DNA of 64,000 nt. Source: Ensifer sp. LCM 4579. GTDB taxonomy: Bacteria > Pseudomonadota > Alphaproteobacteria > Rhizobiales > Rhizobiaceae. The notes beneath the pieces are model-generated. The model was not told the DNA's origin. It worked only from the letters and a program-made list of their open reading frames with translations, and did no database searches. This document shows, piece by piece, positions 56,091 to 64,000 of this stretch; the stretch's first letter is position 1, and every line of letters starts with the position of its first letter. A program made the position numbers and the translations under genes. The stretch is taken from the NCBI RefSeq assembly GCF_001854885.1, contig NZ_MDDV01000024.1, forward strand, positions 1-64,000, written 5' to 3'.

Positions 56091-56113
56091 TGGGACCCTG
56101 CGTTCGGCAACGT

Positions 56114-56164
56114 CAGCGCTGTGGGCACGACTCATCTTTGTCTGAAAAGACGCGCGGCGCTGTT
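56114..56164. repeat. Rhizobial mosaic repeat (partial)
   Basis: CAGCGCTG, then TCTGAAAAGACGCGCGGCGCTGTTG, is the right half of the composite element at 61655-61760. It lies between the convergent MFS and dgkA genes. Confidence 0.6.
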
Positions 56165-56232
56165 GGGGAGACAGAATACTTTGCGAGCCGAAAGGAATTG
56201 GCCGCCCGATTCAGAGTGTATCGGACGAGCCC

Positions 56233-56646
56233 TCAGCCCAGCAGCCGAGCCAGGAACACCACGTAGAAGGCGTAGGTGGCATTGGCGACGATGAGGCAGA
56301 GGCAGGCGAAGGAGCCGAGATCCTTGGCGTGCCTGCCCATGTCGGATATCTCCGGCGATACGCGGTCGACGATTTCTTCGATCGCCGTGTTGATCGCCTC
56401 GAAGGCCATCATCAGCAGGAAGAGGATCGCCATCGCGACGTATTGAAAGAGGCTCGCACCGGCGAGGGCGAAAGCGACCATGGCGGCCGCAAAGGCGATG
56501 AGCTCGTGCCGGAAGGCCGCCTCGCCGATCAGCCGCTTCGCGCCGCCAAAGGAATAGCTCGCAGCAGCAAGGAGATGCCGGATGCCGGTTTGCTTGCTGA
56601 TCGGAGCGGCCCGGCCGCTGGGTGGGACTGTGTTCTTCGCGTCCAT
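56233..56646 (-). CDS. dgkA: Diacylglycerol kinase DgkA
   Basis: This 137-residue membrane enzyme phosphorylates diacylglycerol, recycling it into phosphatidic acid; this matters when membrane-derived glucans are made. It has three helices and the DgkA signature [19 protein letters not shown] (catalytic glutamate and metal site). I place the start at the ATG at 56646; longer frames overlap the cobT end and lack family similarity. It is followed by no gene on its strand for 230 bases. Confidence 0.9.
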   Translation of the reverse strand: MDAKNTVPPSGRAAPISKQTGIRHLLAAASYSFGGAKRLIGEAAFRHELIAFAAAMVAFALAGASLFQYVAMAILFLLMMAFEAINTAIEEIVDRVSPEISDMGRHAKDLGSFACLCLIVANATYAFYVVFLARLLG

Positions 56647-56834
56647 TTCGTCTCGACGAGCTTCGAACCTTCGTAAGCTTTCGCATTGCGTTGAGGCGAG
56701 TGCAGGCGGTTTCATCCGCTCACCGTCCCGGCGCGGAACGCCCCATTCCCGATAGGCGAGAAGACGCCCCGCATCAAGTGCGCCACGTATCAGCATAGCA
56801 TGACCGACAGCCGATCGACAGAATCGCCCGGGCG

Positions 56835-57851
56835 TCAGCCCTTGTTGCTGACGCCGGCTTGCGCGAAGGTCGCCATGCCGGCATGGCAGGCGGCAGCCGC
56901 CTTGACGATGCCGGCGGCGAGCGCCGCACCCGTGCCTTCTCCGAGCCGCATGCCGAGCGCGAGCAGCGGCGTCTTGCCGAGCTTCTCGATGGCGCGGATA
57001 TGCCCGGGTTCCGCCGACACATGGCCGATCAGGCAATGGTCGAGCGCCGAAGGGTTCGCCGCCTTGAGGACGGCCGCCGCGGCCGTGGCGACATAGCCGT
57101 CGATGATCACCGGAACCTTCTGCATGCGCGCGGCGAGAATGGCGCCCGCCATCGCCGCGATCTCGCGCCCGCCGAGCCGTCGCAGCAGTTCCAGCGGATC
57201 GGAGAGATGGTCACGGTGGAATGCCACGGCCCTTTCGACCGCCGCGATCTTGCGCTGCAGGATCTCACCCTCCGAGCCGGTCCCGGGACCGACCCACTCC
57301 TCCGCACTGCCGCCGTAGAGGCCGAGATTGATGGCGGCGGCAATCGTCGTGTTGCCGATGCCCATCTCGCCGATGCAAAGCAGGTCCGTGCCGCCGGCGA
57401 TCGCCTCCATGCCGAAGGCCATGGTCGCGGCGCAGTCGCGCTCGGAAAGCGCCGCTTCCTCGGTGATGTCGCCGGTCGGATATTCCAGCGCCAGATCGAA
57501 GACCTTCAGGCCGAGATCGTGGCTGACGCAGATCTGGTTGATCGCCGCGCCGCCGGCAGCGAAATTCTCGACCATCTGCGCCGTCACGGATGACGGAAAT
57601 GGCGTCACGCCCTGGTTGGTGACGCCGTGATTGCCGGCAAAGATCGCGACCAGCGGCCGATTGACGGCCGGAGAACGGCCGGTCCAGGCGGCGAGCCAGA
57701 AGGCGATTTCCTCGAGACGCCCGAGCGCGCCCGGCGGTTTCGTCAGTTGCGCGTCCCGCTCGCGCGCCGCGACGAGTGCCGCCGTATCCGGTCCGGGCAG
57801 GTTGCGCAACAATTCACGGAAATCATCAAACGGCAGGCCGCTGGCACTCAT
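56835..57851 (-). CDS. cobT: Nicotinate-nucleotide-dimethylbenzimidazole phosphoribosyltransferase
   Basis: This 338-residue enzyme activates dimethylbenzimidazole for the lower ligand of cobalamin (CobT, called CobU in Pseudomonas denitrificans nomenclature). Motifs include [13 protein letters not shown] near residue 37, [31 protein letters not shown] and a final [13 protein letters not shown] with the catalytic glutamate. The ATG at 57851 has AAGGA 6 bases upstream. It is divergent from cobS, which catalyses the next step. I did not recognise a cobalamin riboswitch in the spacer. Confidence 0.95.
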   Translation of the reverse strand: MSASGLPFDDFRELLRNLPGPDTAALVAARERDAQLTKPPGALGRLEEIAFWLAAWTGRSPAVNRPLVAIFAGNHGVTNQGVTPFPSSVTAQMVENFAAGGAAINQICVSHDLGLKVFDLALEYPTGDITEEAALSERDCAATMAFGMEAIAGGTDLLCIGEMGIGNTTIAAAINLGLYGGSAEEWVGPGTGSEGEILQRKIAAVERAVAFHRDHLSDPLELLRRLGGREIAAMAGAILAARMQKVPVIIDGYVATAAAAVLKAANPSALDHCLIGHVSAEPGHIRAIEKLGKTPLLALGMRLGEGTGAALAAGIVKAAAACHAGMATFAQAGVSNKG

Positions 57852-57995
57852 GGGGAATCCTTCGCATGTCCGAAGCTTTGTCAGCCGCACCTCATAGAGG
57901 CTCCGGGCTTTTCCGGCAACGTCATTTGCGCCAGGTGCTGTCGCCGGAGCATGATCCGGCAAAGGAGGGGCGATTCGACGTTGCCCCAACGGTCC

Positions 57996-58102
57996 CTACA
58001 GCGCCGCGCGTCTTATCAGACGCGCAAAGATCGCTGTAGCACTTTGAATTGCTGCATGTCTTTGTCCTTAAATCGAGGTCGATTAAAGGAGACATGCAGT
58101 AG
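57996..58102. repeat. Composite mosaic repeat (best copy in window)
   Basis: This element has two stacked hairpins. CTACAGCG (57996-58003) pairs with CGCTGTAG (58032-58039), enclosing GCGCGTCT/AGACGCGC. Then CTGCATGTC (58052-58060) pairs with GACATGCAG (58091-58099), enclosing CCTTAAATCG/CGATTAAAGG. It lies between divergent cobT and cobS, and its right end touches the cobS ribosome binding site. Confidence 0.85.
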
Positions 58103-58110
58103 GAGGGGCA

Positions 58111-58899
58111 ATGACCAGACTTGGCGATCTTTGCGACGACGTGGCACGAGCGGTGGCCTTTTTGAGCCGTGTGCCCATGCCGCATCGCCATTTCGTCGGC
58201 CATGACGGCCGGCTGGGCCGCGCGGTACGTGCCTTCCCGCTCGCCGGAATCCTGATTGCCCTCCCCGCGGCCATCGTCGCAGCAGTGCTGGTGTTGCTGC
58301 AGGCAAACGCCCTCTTTGCGGCCTTCCTCCTCGTCGGAGTTCAGGTGCTCGTCACCGGGGCGCTGCATGAGGACGGTCTTGGAGATGCGGCCGATGGCCT
58401 CGGCGGCGGCCGCGATCGGGAAAGCGCATTGGCGATCATGAAGGACAGCCGGGTCGGCACCTATGGTGCGGTGGCGCTCATCCTCTCCTTCGGCCTTCGC
58501 GTTTCCGCGCTTGCCGCCTTCCTGCCGCTGCTGTCGCCCATCGGCGCGGCGCTTGCGCTTCTCGGCACCGCCGCGCTCAGCCGCGCGGCCATGGTATGGC
58601 ACTGGTCGCGCCTGCCGCCGGCCCGACGTGACGGCGTTGCCGCCTCGGCCGGCACGCCCGAACCGCAGGCGACAACAACGGCGCTCGTCTCCGGACCGGT
58701 TCTCGCGCTCCTCATGTTTTTCGCGGCCGGCATTCCGTTCGTGGCGGTACTGCTTGCACTTGCCGCTTTCGGCCTTGTGGTGCCGGTCTTCGGCAAAATC
58801 GCAGCGCGCAAGCTCGGCGGCCACACCGGCGACACGATCGGCGCCACCCAGCAATTGGCCGAGATCGCCCTTCTCGGCGCCCTTGCGCTGGCGCTCTGA
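58111..58899 (+). CDS. cobS: Adenosylcobinamide-GDP ribazoletransferase (cobalamin synthase)
   Basis: This 262-residue membrane enzyme joins adenosylcobinamide-GDP with alpha-ribazole, the final assembly of cobalamin (CobS, CobV in other nomenclature). It has about six hydrophobic helices. The metal-binding motif HEDGLGDAADGLGGGRDRES is near residue 88, with ALAIMKDSRVGTYG close by. GGAGGGG lies 2-8 bases before the ATG and directly follows the mosaic repeat. It is divergent from cobT. Confidence 0.95.
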   Translation: MTRLGDLCDDVARAVAFLSRVPMPHRHFVGHDGRLGRAVRAFPLAGILIALPAAIVAAVLVLLQANALFAAFLLVGVQVLVTGALHEDGLGDAADGLGGGRDRESALAIMKDSRVGTYGAVALILSFGLRVSALAAFLPLLSPIGAALALLGTAALSRAAMVWHWSRLPPARRDGVAASAGTPEPQATTTALVSGPVLALLMFFAAGIPFVAVLLALAAFGLVVPVFGKIAARKLGGHTGDTIGATQQLAEIALLGALALAL

Positions 58900-58945
58900 A
58901 ACACTGATATAATTTCAAGCAAACGAAGAAGAGCAAGCCAAGACC

Positions 58946-59167
58946 ATGGAATCTCCCTGTATTCTCGTCTGTTCGATCGACGATAGAACCGGCTACTGCT
59001 TCGGTTGCGGGCGGACGCGGGACGAAATCGGCTCCTGGACTCTCTATACGGATGCCGAGCGGCACAGCATCATGCAGATGCTGCCTCAGCGACTGGAAAC
59101 CGTCGAGCGCAAGCCGCGTCGCGAAACGCGCCGCACGCGGCTGGCGCGGGAACGAAACGGCGCATGA
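58946..59167 (+). CDS. DUF1289 small cysteine-rich protein
   Basis: This 73-residue protein has the DUF1289 motif SPCILVCSIDDRTGYCFGCG with four cysteines that probably bind iron-sulfur or zinc. It has a basic C-terminal tail. It overlaps the next gene by four bases (ATGA). The function is unknown; members occur widely in Alphaproteobacteria near cobalamin or membrane protein genes. Confidence 0.88.
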   Translation: MESPCILVCSIDDRTGYCFGCGRTRDEIGSWTLYTDAERHSIMQMLPQRLETVERKPRRETRRTRLARERNGA

Positions 59168-59865
59168 ACCGTCTGACGCTCCTGCTGGCCATTCTGGGCA
59201 TCGGCCTCGCCCTGCTGATCTTCAATCACGATAGCGGCCAGACCCTCGGCATGAACAATGACGACTTCGGCAGGCTCGTCGCGCTTGCGGCGCTGGCGAC
59301 GCTGCTCAGCGCCGCCGTGCTGCGCGGCCGGCAGCACTTCGGCGAGGCAGTGCGCCTCTTGGCCATCTGGATCCTCATCGCCCTCGGGCTCGCCTCGGCC
59401 TATGTCTACCGCTACGACCTGCAGTCCTTCGGAGATCGGGTTCTCTCCGGCCTCATCCCCGGCCGGACCATGGTGGTCACGGACAGCGAGGGCCAGTTGG
59501 AAGTCGTGCTCCAGAAGCGGATCGACGGCCACTTCCAGGCCGATACGATGGTCAACGGCCAGCCGGTCAGCATGATCGTCGACACCGGTGCAAGCAGCAT
59601 CGCCCTCACCTACGGGGACGCCGTAAGGATCGGCCTCGATCCGGAGAATCTCGCCTATACCGTCACGGTGATGACGGCGAACGGACCTGCCCTTGCCGCG
59701 CCGGTTGTCCTGAAGGAAATCGCGATCGGCCCGATCGTGCGAACGAACGTCCACGCCATGGTGGCAGCGGAGGGCAGGCTCGACCGCAGCCTGCTCGGGA
59801 TGAGCTTTCTCTCGACCCTCGACCTTCTGCAGATCCGCAGCGACGAATTGCGGCTCCGCGGCTAG
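59164..59865 (+). CDS. Retropepsin-like aspartic protease with membrane anchor
   Basis: This 233-residue protein has two or three N-terminal membrane helices followed by a clan AA aspartic protease domain (TIGR02281 type) with the catalytic triad motif IVDTGASSIALT at about residue 140. Like retropepsins it must dimerise because it carries one active-site motif. It overlaps DUF1289 by four bases. The protease domain probably faces the periplasm. Substrates are unknown. Confidence 0.87.
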   Translation: MNRLTLLLAILGIGLALLIFNHDSGQTLGMNNDDFGRLVALAALATLLSAAVLRGRQHFGEAVRLLAIWILIALGLASAYVYRYDLQSFGDRVLSGLIPGRTMVVTDSEGQLEVVLQKRIDGHFQADTMVNGQPVSMIVDTGASSIALTYGDAVRIGLDPENLAYTVTVMTANGPALAAPVVLKEIAIGPIVRTNVHAMVAAEGRLDRSLLGMSFLSTLDLLQIRSDELRLRG

Positions 59866-59887
59866 CCTAGCGCATCGCATCCCGCCC

Positions 59888-60645
59888 TCAGCTCCTGAGC
59901 CGGTAGCCGGTCCGGAAGATCCAGGTCAGGACCGACAGGCAGAGCGCCAGGAAGCCGAGAATGATCGCGGCGCTTGCGAGCGGATTGACGTCGGAGACCT
60001 CGAAGAAGCTCCAGCGGAAGCCGCTGATCAGATAGAGCACCGGATTGAAATGGCTGACCGCCTGCCAGAACGGCGGCAGCATGTTGATCGAGTAGAAGCT
60101 GCCGCCCAGGAAGACGAGTGGCGGCACCACCAGCATCGGGATGAGATTCAGCTGCTCGAAATCCTTCGCCCAGATGCCGATGATGAAGCCGAACAGGCTG
60201 AAGGTTATTGCCGTCAGCACGAAGAAGAACAGCATCACGAAGGGATGGGCGATGCTGAGATCGACGAAGAGGGATGCGGTCGCGAGAATGATCGTGCCGA
60301 TCATCAGCCCCTTCGTCGCTGCCGCCCCGACATAGCCGAGAACGATTTCGATCATCGAGATGGGCGAGGACAGGACCTCGTAGATCGTGCCGGTGAATTT
60401 TGGGAAATAAATGCCGAAGGAGCCGTTGCCGATGCATTGCGTGAGCAGTGTCAGCATCATCAGGCCCGGCGTGATGAAGGCACCGTAGGAAACGCCGTCG
60501 ATTTGCTGGATGCGTCCGCCGATTGCGGCACCGAAGACGATGAAATAGAGCGAGGTGGAAATCACCGGCGACACCACGCTCTGCAGAAGCGTGCGGCGCG
60601 TGCGCGCCATCTCGAAGAAATAGATGGACTTGACCGCCTCGAAGT

Positions 60646-60649
<4 letters not shown>
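59888..60649 (-). CDS. ABC-2 type transporter permease (YadH-like)
   Basis: This 253-residue permease has six membrane helices of the ABC-2 type with the family segment [17 protein letters not shown] between helices 4 and 6. Together with the preceding ATPase it forms an exporter similar to the YadG/YadH pair of E. coli. The two genes overlap by four bases. The cargo is unknown. Confidence 0.9.
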
Positions 60650-61572
<923 letters not shown>

Positions 61573-61654
61573 GAAATGGATCCGGAAACGGTGGGAGTGC
61601 CGCTTCTATATGGGCCGATTCACGGAGTTTTTCAGCCCGTCCAAGGCAAATTTA

Positions 61655-61760
61655 GCGCATCGGCCCGGAAATCTTACCCGATTTTCGGAAAGCGCGATGC
61701 GCAGCTTTTAAAGAGCTACAGCGACCTTTGCGCGTCTGAAAAGACGCGCGGCGCTGTAGC
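61655..61760. repeat. Rhizobial mosaic palindromic repeat (long form)
   Basis: This composite element includes the GCGCAT-GGCCCGGA lead-in, TTTTCGGAAAGCGCGATGCGC, and the hairpin arms CTACAGCG (61716-61723) and the GCGCGTCT/AGACGCGC stem (61730-61749). It matches 11755-11850. It sits between the divergent exporter operon and the sulfur operon end. Confidence 0.8.
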
Positions 61761-61792
61761 AGCGACGCTCCGTCAACCGGCAGCGACCCGGA

Positions 61793-62566
61793 TCAGACAC
61801 GACCCGTGCCCTTCAGCAGAATGTAACCGGCGACGCACAGGACGAGCACCCCGAACAGCCGGTTGAGAACGCCCTTTCGGGCCGACATCCGCCGTGCCGC
61901 CACGATGCCTGCGGCACCGCCGAGAATACCGCCGCCGATGAATTCCCCGGCGACCGTCCAATCCACGAAGCCGGACGCAGCGTAGTTCAGGGCCGTCGCC
62001 AGGCCGAATGCGCTGATCGCGAGCAGCGACGAGCCGATCGCATTGATCATCGGCATTCCGGTCGCGGCAATCAGCCCCGGCACGATCAGAAAGCCGCCGC
62101 CGATGCCGAAAAAGCCGGAGAGCGCACCGGTCGCCAGCGCCACCGCCGCCGTCAGCCAGCACATGCGCGCATCGACGGGGCGCGGCTCGCCGCCCGTAGC
62201 ACGCCGCGGCCACAGCATGGCGAGGCCGACGGCGATCATGACCAGGCCGAAGAGGAAGAGCAGCTTCTCGCCATCGAGCGCCTTGGCCAGGGAGGACGCG
62301 ACAAGCGCACCCACTGTGCCGATGAGCGCGAAAACGATGGCGCAGCGCCACCAGACGTGTCCGGCTCGCGCGTGACCGGCAAAATTCGCCAGCGCGCTCG
62401 CCGAGACGGCAAGGGCGCTCGTGCCGATCGCCACATGCGTTCCGCCGACGCCGACCACGTAGATGAGGAGCGGCACGGCAAGAATCGAGCCGCCGCCCCC
62501 GAGCAGCCCGAGGGAAAAACCGACAAGCCCACCGGAACCGATCGCCGCCATCATACCCGCTGCCAT
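61793..62566 (-). CDS. TauE/SafE family sulfite/sulfonate exporter
   Basis: This 257-residue membrane protein has about eight helices and glycine-rich motifs (LLGGGGSILAVPLLIYV, GFFGIGGGFLIVPGLIA) that define the TauE/SafE family. The ATG at 62566 has GGGAG 6 bases upstream. It is the last gene of the BigR operon, where it probably removes sulfite produced by persulfide oxidation. Confidence 0.9.
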   Translation of the reverse strand: MAAGMMAAIGSGGLVGFSLGLLGGGGSILAVPLLIYVVGVGGTHVAIGTSALAVSASALANFAGHARAGHVWWRCAIVFALIGTVGALVASSLAKALDGEKLLFLFGLVMIAVGLAMLWPRRATGGEPRPVDARMCWLTAAVALATGALSGFFGIGGGFLIVPGLIAATGMPMINAIGSSLLAISAFGLATALNYAASGFVDWTVAGEFIGGGILGGAAGIVAARRMSARKGVLNRLFGVLVLCVAGYILLKGTGRV

Positions 62567-62997
62567 AGCCGCGCTCCCTGCAGGCGATCATGCGCCGCCA
62601 TTCCGGCGAACATGGCGGCGACGAAGAGAACCGTCGCGGGCACGCCGAGCGACAGTGATGCCAGTGCCGGCCCCGGGCAGAGCCCGACCATGCCCCAGCC
62701 GACGCCGAAGATCGCCGAGCCGATGATCAGCCGCCGGTCGATCCCCCGCGTCTCCGGCAAGTGGAACCGATCGTCGAGAAGCGGCCTTGGCATGCGGCGC
62801 ACCAGCGCCATGCCCGCGGCCGACACGATCACGGCGCCCGCGAGCACGAAGGCGAGCGTCGGATCCCAGTCACGGGTGATATCGAGAAAGCCGCGCACGC
62901 GGGCCGGGTTCAGCATTCCCGATATGGAAAGACCGAGGCCGAAAATCGTGCCGGAGATCAGGGCCGCGGCAACGCGATAAGCTGCATTCCTGTTCAT
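62551..62997 (-). CDS. YeeE/YedE family protein, C-terminal half-size subunit
   Basis: This 148-residue membrane protein corresponds to one half of the YeeE/YedE (PF04143) thiosulfate-uptake family. It has four helices, the motif SISGMLNPARVRGFLDI and a conserved cysteine in GWGMVGLCPGPALASL. The partner half is the next gene upstream in transcription, which it overlaps by 4 bases. It overlaps TauE by 16 bases. The pair probably forms one transporter for a sulfur compound. Confidence 0.87.
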   Translation of the reverse strand: MNRNAAYRVAAALISGTIFGLGLSISGMLNPARVRGFLDITRDWDPTLAFVLAGAVIVSAAGMALVRRMPRPLLDDRFHLPETRGIDRRLIIGSAIFGVGWGMVGLCPGPALASLSLGVPATVLFVAAMFAGMAAHDRLQGARLWQRV

Positions 62998-63404
62998 TGA
63001 AAGAACCCCATCAGGTAGACCGTTGCGATTGCCGTGGCCATGAAGGTACCGACCGCCGCCATGGACCGGCGCGATAGCCGGGCGAGCCCGACGACGCCGT
63101 GGCCGCTGGTGCAGCCGGAGCCCATGCGCGATCCGTAGCCGACCAGCAGTCCGCCCGCGACGACGATCGGCCAAGACGCCGCCAGCACGACGGCAGGCCA
63201 TTCTCCGAGGACCAGCCGGTAAAGCACCGGCCCCAGGATCAATCCGAGGACAAAGGCCGTGCCGGTCGCCGTCTGCACACCCTGCAACAGTCGTCCGGCA
63301 ATGCCGCTGACACCCGCCACCCGGCCATTTGAAACGACGAGGATCACGGCCGAGAGCCCGATCAGCATTCCACCCAGCAATCCGCTGGCATAGGTCGCCA
63401 TCAT
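62994..63404 (-). CDS. YeeE/YedE family protein, N-terminal half-size subunit
   Basis: This 136-residue membrane protein is the other half of the YeeE/YedE pair. It has four helices, the motif [20 protein letters not shown] with the conserved cysteine, and [20 protein letters not shown]. The start overlaps the bigR stop by four bases; the double ATG leaves 63404 or 63401 as alternatives. In other rhizobia the two halves stand together in sulfide-response operons. Confidence 0.87.
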   Translation of the reverse strand: MMATYASGLLGGMLIGLSAVILVVSNGRVAGVSGIAGRLLQGVQTATGTAFVLGLILGPVLYRLVLGEWPAVVLAASWPIVVAGGLLVGYGSRMGSGCTSGHGVVGLARLSRRSMAAVGTFMATAIATVYLMGFFQ

Positions 63405-63730
63405 TTCGTGTCCTCACCGCAGAAGATGTCATAGAGAGCCATCACCAGCCGCGCGGCCTTGTCGTCGGTCAGCCGGTAGAAGACATGCTTGGCGTCGCGC
63501 CGCGTTGCGACGAAGCCCGCCTCGCGCAGCACCGTCAGCTGCTGCGAAAGCGTCGGCTGGTGGATGCCGAGCATCTCTTCCAGCTGGCTGACCGAATACT
63601 CGCCTTCCACCAGTGTGCAGACGATCATCAGCCGATTGTGGTTGGCGAGCGTCTTCAGGAGCGTCGCCGCCTCGCCTGCCCGCTCGCCCATGTCCGGAGA
63701 GATCTCCGGACTCTTCAACACACTTCGCAT
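63401..63730 (-). CDS. bigR: ArsR family repressor BigR (sulfide/persulfide sensor)
   Basis: BigR is an ArsR-type winged-helix repressor that loses DNA affinity when a disulfide or tetrasulfide forms between two cysteines. The 109-residue protein has cysteines at residues 38 and 104, spaced 66 apart as in characterised BigR (C42/C108), and the recognition region GIHQPTLSQQLTVLREAGFV. The ATG at 63730 has AAAGGA 6 bases upstream. It is encoded 11 bases after the Blh gene and controls this operon, by analogy with Agrobacterium and Xylella. Confidence 0.92.
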   Translation of the reverse strand: MRSVLKSPEISPDMGERAGEAATLLKTLANHNRLMIVCTLVEGEYSVSQLEEMLGIHQPTLSQQLTVLREAGFVATRRDAKHVFYRLTDDKAARLVMALYDIFCGEDTK

Positions 63731-63741
63731 GCCTGTTCCTT

Positions 63742-64000
63742 TCAGTCCCATGCCGCACCCTGCAGCGCATTGATGGGAAATTTCAGATAGCGCGCGCCGT
63801 TCGACTCCGGTTCAGGCAGTCGGCCGCCGCGGATATTCACCTGCAGCGCATGCAGGATCAGCTTCGGCATCGGCAGCGTCCTGTCGCGTGCCTCGCGCAA
63901 TTCCACGAAGGCATCCTCGGTCATGCCGGCGAGATGCGGATTGGAGCGCTTCTCCTCGCCGACCGTGCTTTCCCAGCGCGCCTCGCGGCCGTCCGGCTGG
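63742..64000 (-). CDS. blh: Blh persulfide dioxygenase (C-terminal part, cut by window edge)
   Basis: Only the last 86 codons are present; the gene runs beyond position 64000. The sequence QPDGREARWESTVGEEKRSN followed by TLPMPKLILHALQVNIRGGR matches the C-terminus of metallo-beta-lactamase-fold persulfide dioxygenases of the Blh/ETHE1 type. They oxidise glutathione persulfide to sulfite. It is the gene just upstream of bigR, as in known BigR operons, and fits the sulfite exporter and YeeE/YedE genes downstream. Confidence 0.88.
   Translation of the reverse strand, partial: QPDGREARWESTVGEEKRSNPHLAGMTEDAFVELREARDRTLPMPKLILHALQVNIRGGRLPEPESNGARYLKFPINALQGAAWD

Noticed and set aside
57852-58110. 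A cobalamin riboswitch between cobT and cobS
   Set aside because: I searched for the B12-box by eye on both strands and found only the mosaic repeat. A covariance-model search would be needed to exclude it fully.

Overview
The window is GC-rich alphaproteobacterial DNA. Its gene content, its tandem Rhizobiales-type housekeeping genes (usg, DUF1289, DUF971, BigR/Blh) and many copies of rhizobial mosaic palindromic intergenic repeats point to Sinorhizobium/Ensifer or a close relative. The setting looks chromosomal (moaA, mobAB, dgkA, cobT, cobS). The genus is an inference from gene families and repeats, not from a marker gene.

0-10 kb: the end of a TRAP transporter operon (DctQ, DctM), an alpha/beta hydrolase divergent from a MarR regulator with a 14-bp direct-repeat operator candidate, DUF971, moaA, a large methyl-accepting chemotaxis protein, an EamA exporter and mobA-mobB.

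10.6-23.4 kb: a complete selenocysteine and formate dehydrogenase island. selD is convergent with mobB. An operon then reads fdoG (with an in-frame UGA and a SECIS-like hairpin), fdoH, fdoI, fdhE, selA, a Sel1-repeat protein, selB and tRNA-Sec (selC), followed by a glutathione S-transferase. moaA, mobA and mobB contribute to the bis-MGD cofactor, selABCD supply Sec, and fdhE matures the enzyme, so almost everything specific to this one selenoprotein lies within 18 kb. selC lies wholly inside the open 3' end of the selB frame.

23.5-43.4 kb: an OmpA-like protein with about 24 tandem AEEEKQRA-type repeats, a polar amino-acid ABC transporter without its ATPase, Usg, a DUF2270 membrane protein, a methyltransferase, a beta-barrel protein, three VOC proteins, an FAD oxidoreductase with a divergent HxlR regulator, a beta-hydroxyacid dehydrogenase, Lrp, a uracil-DNA glycosylase, a thermonuclease, an orphan histidine kinase, and a quinone-detoxification-like pair (MhqD/MhqO) with a divergent LysR.

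43.4-56 kb: an accessory region. Three paralogous AraC regulators lie in tandem, two of them preceded by the same hairpin element in opposite orientations. A co-directional run follows: isochorismatase-like hydrolase, XapX protein, Tat-exported amidohydrolase with a Cys/His-rich tail, small exported protein, DoxX, MFS_3 transporter and Tat-exported haloperoxidase-like hydrolase. A LysR/MFS pair comes next, and then a short duplicated fragment of the MFS_3 gene. This is the best candidate for an undescribed system.

56-64 kb: dgkA, cobT, cobS, DUF1289, a membrane retropepsin-like protease, an ABC-2 exporter, and a sulfide/sulfite operon on the minus strand (Blh persulfide dioxygenase, cut by the window edge, then BigR, two half-size YeeE/YedE proteins and TauE).
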